Assembly (NCBI GenBank): GCA_029532415.1
Contig: JAQOTA010000052.1
Location: 1,612,001 to 1,676,000 of the forward strand
Reading direction: 5' to 3'
Source of the DNA: Marasmius tenuissimus
Taxonomy: Eukaryota > Basidiomycota > Agaricomycetes > Agaricales > Marasmiaceae
Length of the DNA: 64,000 bases
The notes beneath the pieces are model-generated. The model was not told the DNA's origin. It made no database searches and saw only the letters and a program-made list of their open reading frames with translations. Every line of letters begins with the position of its first letter. The stretch's first letter is position 1. The translations under genes were made by a program, and so were the position numbers. This document shows, one piece after another, positions 58,456 to 64,000 of the stretch.

Positions 58456-59193
58456 GGCAACTGCGGTGGGACAGGCCCCTTAAGCGAGGGTAGTCATCTA
58501 TATATGGTATTTTAATCTCCATGAGGCAGGTGGGCCCTCGGACACCCTTTCTGCACGAAATAAATCAATTATGTCACCAAATATTCAACAGGCAAGTCAC
58601 CCACATTGCTTTTCTGAACCTCCTCGAGCTGTACAATGTAAATTCACGCTTTTGAACATTCAATGTCATTGAATATTATTAACTGAGACTGACTGATGAA
58701 TAGATATAATATGTCTTGAGTTTCGCAAGTGACCTCAGACTGCCAGCGGCAAAAGTGGCAGAAACCGGGATTCCGGCACCGGAGTGCGGACCAGAGTGCG
58801 AGCCTGTGCGCATGCTGACATGTGTCCGTCTCTCTTTCCTCCCCCCACTATCTGCTCAGTACCTCAGCCAATATCGGTTCTGTTTTCTTGGCATTCCCTC
58901 CTCATTCTGCAGACAAGCACTCTATCAACTGGAGCCCTACACATTTGTGCCCCAAAGTGCTACCCTTGTGGTTTACCGCAGGTTCAAATCTTGGATACCC
59001 TATTTGAGTAAGTCTAGGGTTAGGGTTGCAACACATGATGCGCACTCTCAAGGATGCGCATCATGTGTTGCAACCCTAACCTTTATCCCCCCGCTCTCAT
59101 GCCTTTCCTCGAATACTTATGTTCCCTTCACCTGTTGTACAGAGCATTATTGGCAAAGTCTGTGACTGTAAAACTCTGAGGGTCTTTGCACAG
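58456..59193. other. Junction region between the ABC fragment and the dioxygenase gene
   Basis: About 740 bp. A frame from 58716 to 59165 is open but Cys/Pro-rich without family features and crosses the hairpin, so I do not call it. No direct repeat or terminal repeat of a named transposon was found. The inverted repeat at 59018-59081 is its one clear feature. Confidence 0.5.
59018..59081. repeat. 27-bp perfect inverted repeat (hairpin) with 10-nt loop
   Basis: Arms 59018-59044 and 59055-59081 are exact reverse complements around the loop 59045-59054. The outer arm carries GGTTAGGG, one TTAGGG unit. It lies about 110 bp upstream of the proposed start of the dioxygenase gene, next to a GTAAGT donor-like site. 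Confidence 0.9.
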
Positions 59194-62100
59194 ATGGAAA
59201 GGAATGGAAAGGAATACACAAGGTGTGTTTCCCTGCATTTATTCAATATATTTTATCTCACATGTACATAGATCCATGGCAATGGGGACTGGAGTCCAAG
59301 CATATAGCTATGATACCAAACACCTCTTTGGATACCCAATTTACTCATCAGTTCCTCCATTGACACCCCTCCCTGCATCTGTCACACCAGTGACTATTGA
59401 GCCCAATCTTATACACATAGAGTCACCATCTGGATACAACTGTCCAAAGGGTAATGTTTTTCACCACTGTGAAGACAACCATTATCAGGCACGTATGTCT
59501 ATACCATGTCCTATGACCCCCCTCTTAATGGTCTGGGTGAGGTTGACTTCCTCTGTTGGGTCATCTTGCCTCCTGATTCATATCTGAAGGATGAAGATTA
59601 TAATTTGACCATCTGCTCATACCATACTAAGCCCATCCAAGGCATAACTGCTCTAATCAATTCCTGGGGTTCTGATACGCATGGACCTAAATGGCAAAGA
59701 GGACAAATCCATGACTATTGCTGCTCTGTTCGACCTGGAGAGCTTGAAGCAGTATTCCAAGTACAATGTGGTTCATGAGTGTGCTATGAAGCTCCAGGAT
59801 ATAACTTGGAGAAAGGAGGGACTTGAACCAGTGTACACTCTGTGCTTCTATTGTAATATGTGCTCAGGAGCTGGGAAGGTTGAGCACCCCCATGATGGCT
59901 TGTTGAGTCAGGCCAGTACCCAGTTGGAGGGGAATGGAAGGGGTTTTGGGGTTCCTGCATTGCAGATTGACATGTTGGGAACCAATGAGACCTGATTGTT
60001 GATTGTTGTTCTTGACAGTGCTCAGCAACATCTACCGACTCTTAGCACCATTAGCCTTGTTTAAGAAAGAATACTGTGTGATGACCTTTTGTGTTGTTGA
60101 CCTCAATGTCTACTCCTTTGGTAGTCTACATCTAATGGGTTTGATTGACATTGGTTCAGAAGAACCTGTTGTCTGGAGATGAGGGTGGAGATCTCATGAA
60201 GTTTATCAGAGCCATTCAAGGAGTATTTCATGTTGATTTCCACGATGATTGCTGCCGTTGGACGATGCTGGTTGTAATGATCAAGCTTCCACCTGGTGAG
60301 TTGGTTCAACCCTGATTCATGACGTGGATGGTATCTCTTACATTAACTTCCTTAGGCAGTGATCCTGGTGCCTTCATCCTGGCTCGCTTTGGTTTATATG
60401 CCAAGTTCAAACTCATGCCCGACGGTCGTTGCATCTTCTTCCTGTTCTTCAAAGGCAATGATCTGCACTCAGGCGTTGCACCCACTGTTCACCCCTCAGT
60501 CCGTGAGGCAGCACTTGCAGAGCTTGCAGAACACATCAACAAGGCCAAGCCCGTAAACCGCGTCGTCTATGTTTGCTATCCCTCACAAGACTTATGCCGT
60601 CGTGAGGTTCCCATGATGACTTATCCCAAGGAGTTCAACTCTTCCGGCCCAACGACCAATTTTCATTGGTACGTTTCACAAGGCTCTCCTGCATTGGGCA
60701 CAAAGCGAGACTGTGATATTCGCTTGCGATGGGACACAGCGATGGACTCGTGGAACAAGGCTATTCTTAGAGGGGAGAAGCCCAGTCTACCACCTACAAC
60801 CGTGTCTCTCGAGGAGATGAACCCGCACGGCGAAAAGGTCTATGTTGAGCACTTTTACCCGAATCCGACCTTTCCTTTTCTCGAACATGGAGTGCTGTCA
60901 CGGAATCCGTTGGACCATCCAGAGTTCTTTGGGCTATGGCGAGGCCGTTGGAAGTATCACGAGGTTATTTCGGATCGGTACTATCTCTCGATGACAAAGT
61001 ACCAGTACCGCTTTGGACAGGAGCAAGCTCGAGTCGAATATGAGCGTAACAAGGCGGATGGAGCTTACGTTATGACAAACCTGGCCTCTAGCACAGTTGC
61101 AGGTGAGATGTCCACATCGGGAGCCCGCAATGCCATCAGAGTGGTACTTCCGTCATCCTACGCTGCTGTTCGCAGAGGAGCCAGGCCCAAGCGGCAGATC
61201 TCCAAGGATGCCACGCCTCAACTGCCCTCGAAACAGCCCCGTACCCAGGAACACCTTTCCACTTCCAGCTCTCCCGAGGTCCAACTGATGGACACGGATT
61301 CTGAGGCGTCAGATGAAGATATGGATGTGGATGAAGATGAAGATGAAGATACGGTAGTTGATATGGAGGACGAGCTCACAGTACCATATTATGAGCTCGG
61401 ACTCATTGTGGATTGCAAAGTGGAGGTACGTTGGACTTTGTTCATGTACGTGTGAATATGCGTCTCATTATGCCCTTTGTTAGGACAACGTTCGATATTA
61501 CAAAGTGCGGTGGAGCGGTTTCACTTGTGAAAGTGATACCTGGCAAAGAGACTCCCAGCTTTCACGGTTGGTTTCTTCCTTCCTGTCATCGTGACAACAG
61601 TACACCTCTGACGATTCTTTTTCAGGGGCCACGATCTCATTCAGGACTATTGGAGTCGAAAGCACTATGTTCCTCCTACCGAAAAGGACAAACGTTTGGC
61701 CTATATTGCACTGCAACGGCTCTTTGATCGCACAGAGGAGCTGACAAAGGAAGTGGAGACTCTCTCTGCATTCAACCCCTCGGCTGGTTTGTCTTCAGTG
61801 CAGGACTTATCAGCTATCGTTCGCTCTGGACACCTTCTTCGACAAGTCAGCATCCAGCTCGAGAACAGTGAGGATTTTGCAGAAGGCATAAACACGCATG
61901 TTCTTCCTGTTTTGCCAACTGTCGTTGGTACCATTGGTCCTGCGACCAATCTCCTCAGCATTCACCAGATTGGTCAGTTTGCTCTTAATCAGGCCGTTGG
62001 ACGGGCCTATCTATTCATTTACTCTTGGTTCACCGATTACGGGCCCTACTTCACAAAGGTCCTCCTTTCCTCCGCTGCTGCAGATACTCTTCACACCTCC

Positions 62101-64000
62101 TTTCCGGCATTTGCCCCCCTTGTCTCTCAACTTCTAACCAGTGCCCGACATCTCGAAAAAGCGCTTCAGGAAGGTGGTCGGCAACAGAACTTCAAGAAGC
62201 TCAAGGACGAAGGGTCACCACTTGTCATTGTCACGTTTTCAGTCGAGGTCTTGAATCCCTTTCTATCAAATTGCACCTCTCCCCTTACTCTTCAATTCCC
62301 GTCATTGAATGTTGACTCGCAGGTGCCTCTCATTGAATGGTTAGAAGAGCCACTGCTTGACTTCCTATCAGAGCATCTCATGCTCGCGCGAGCGCAGCCC
62401 ATCATTTCAGCACAGTCTACAGGTGTACCAACTTCTACAGAGATCCGCAAGGCAGAGTGGGTGATCAGAGGAGCATTGGCAGAAGCGTTGGTGGACACCT
62501 TCGACAGTGACAGTATCCTTGGGCTGGATGATGTTCACTCCGCGCTCAAGCATCCAAATAGTTGCTTCGAGCAACCGGGACGCCGTGAACATGCCAGAAC
62601 ACTCTTCAATCGGATCCGCAAAACCCCAGATGTGGCATCAAAAGACGTTCGGAACTGGCTACGCCAGCAGCCGTCTCTTCCCCAGATACAGGACAAGAGC
62701 CAAAAGCTGGCGTCTGTCGTGCATGCACTGGTCGAACGACTCACAAACCTCTCCATTAAAGGGACTCGGCGTTCGGCATCTCGGAAGAAGAAGGCGAAGG
62801 AAGTTGACTTTGTTGGAACGACGGTCGCTCCAGAAACCCCATTCGCTCAGCTCATTCCGTACGAGGAGAGACCCAACTTTGCGTTCCTTTCATTCATGCT
62901 TCGAGAGGTTCTGGCTTTCGTCAGAAACAAGAATTCCCACCTCACGTACCTCCGCCGTATTCTGGTCTGTCAACACCTCGCCACAGGGACTGGGAAGAAG
63001 TCGTTGAATCCAGACCATTACTCTCCCATTCGTTTCTCCTGCCACTTCCAACGTCTCATTGCACAAAGCTTATCAGATGCTTCACACCACCTTACCTCCG
63101 AGTACGGACTTTCGAACATCCTGTTACGCTTCGCTACCGGTCAAGGTTATCGCACCAGGACATTCTTGGAGCGTAGCCTCTCACGATGGTTTACCTCTGC
63201 ACATGACGCAATGTCGGTGTTTGAGGCTGCTCGAAGTGATGATACACCATATTCTGATGGGAGGTGTTGGGGCCAATTCTCAAGGCAGCTTGAGTTACGG
63301 GAACCATTCGAAGATCGCCTTACCCCATTATTCTCATTTGAGGTGTGCGATGCGTGGCGCGCATATTGGGGAAACTGGCAGGATACCGACCATCGCACAA
63401 TACCAACAGCCTCGCTTCCTCAATACAAGGATGTATTTGCTCTCCTTGACCGCCTGAAAATCATTGGGTTTGGCGCTGGGAGTGTTACGCGTATGCAACT
63501 GGCAAACTATTTTGCCATCGAGGGTCTCTGTCAACCGCCGTCAGCTGAGGCAATGGCTGAGATAACCGCCGCCAACAACAAGGGTGCATTGCAGGGCTTA
63601 CTTATACTTGGTTTCAACGTACGAAACAGCAGTAAGTGTTATTCTTTTACCTTCTATGAGAAGTTCGTAACCCCCGTTTCCTCAGAGTTTGAAGCTATCA
63701 ACATTGCGTTCCGATGCGTCTATGACTTTCTCGATGCCTACTTATCTGATGCTGACAAAGAGACGCTTGGATTCGATGCCATCTTCGTCGAGCATCTTCT
63801 CTGCAAGGTTACCCGATGGCACAATATGCTGACCCGAGCGAACTTACTGAAGGAGATTGACGGACTGTTACTGGAAGCCAAGAGGGACAAGGAACACTGG
63901 CGAGATCGAGGCTTTCCTTTGCCACTGGTTGCGGACAGAAAGGAACTATCTGGCCTTGTTGATATTACTAGGCAACGCATTCGTACAGTACCTTATAAGT
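59194..64000 (+). CDS. Putative Fe(II)/2OG dioxygenase (TET/JBP-like) fused to a chromodomain; 3' end outside window
   Basis: Ten exons joined by eye in one frame: 59194-59222, 59272-59450, 59489-59668, 59700-59973, 60026-60107, 60160-60295, 60356-61425, 61484-61566, 61626-63631 and 63686 to the edge, about 1,451 residues so far. Residues 250-345 look like a double-stranded beta-helix oxygenase: GVFHVDFHDDCCRWTMLVVM (H272-x-D274), then PGAFILARFGLYAKF, a hydrophobic strand IFFLFF and GNDLHSGVAPT (H331), spaced as in TET/JBP enzymes. The linker at about 610-635 is acidic. Residues about 636-695 form a chromodomain: YYELGLIVDCKVE joined to DNVRYYKVRWSGFTCESDTW and GHDLIQDYW. The remaining 750 residues or more match nothing I know. 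An upstream exon has a Cys cluster, CFYCNMC. It may oxidise methylated bases or histones at marked chromatin; inferred. The ATG is uncertain, and an earlier exon is possible. Confidence 0.6.

Noticed and set aside
58970..59000. tRNA-like B-box (GGTTCAAATC)
   Set aside because: No matching A-box, acceptor stem or anticodon arm at the right spacing.
59015..59085. TTAGGG-type telomere repeat
   Set aside because: Only one TTAGGG unit occurs in each arm of the inverted repeat, with coding DNA on both sides; not an array.
58716..59165. ORF of 149 codons upstream of the dioxygenase
   Set aside because: Runs through the hairpin, has no family motif, and none of its frames join in phase to the next exon.
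60319..60358. ATG at 60319 as the start of the dioxygenase-chromodomain gene
   Set aside because: It lies inside a GTGAGT...CTTAG intron; the upstream exon supplies the H-x-D half of the oxygenase fold in frame.

Overview
The window is nuclear DNA of a filamentous basidiomycete, most likely an agaricomycete. Genes are dense, sit on both strands and are cut by many GT-AG introns of about 45-60 nt. The families present fit this: a DUF6593 protein, GH76 enzymes with a C-terminal membrane anchor, a seven-helix membrane protein of a mushroom-type family, and a chromodomain/dioxygenase gene. No rRNA, tRNA, CRISPR array or prokaryotic feature was seen. All exon joins were made by eye.

Left flank (1-12.9 kb): two convergent GH76 paralogues (the first cut by the window edge), a DUF6593 gene, a large RING-finger protein, a small basic ORF, a secreted protein of unknown function and a tiny TATA-led ORF.

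12.9-22.3 kb: a full-length ABCC-type transporter, a 281-bp MITE-like element with inverted repeats, and ABZ1 (aminodeoxychorismate synthase). 22.5-56.3 kb is a housekeeping block: FBXO21-like protein, Rsc9, ARMH3-like protein, glycine decarboxylase GCV2, a PPR protein, Sec61-gamma, a seven-helix protein, Cog1, TMEM115, FAM32A, Sco1, Rrp1, 5-hydroxyisourate hydrolase, Ubc12, a DDT/WHIM-like protein, Tti1 and dCMP deaminase. Several are head-to-head pairs with 85-310 bp between start codons, implying shared promoters.

Right flank (56.5-64 kb): a 5'-truncated copy of the ABCC transporter, a 27-bp perfect inverted repeat, then a gene running off the window. Its ten inferred exons join in one frame and give at least 1,450 residues: a TET/JBP-like Fe(II)/2-oxoglutarate dioxygenase-type core (H-x-D plus distal His), an acidic linker, a chromodomain, and more than 750 residues I cannot assign. 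This is the most unusual locus in the window and a candidate nucleic-acid or chromatin modifier, possibly mobile.
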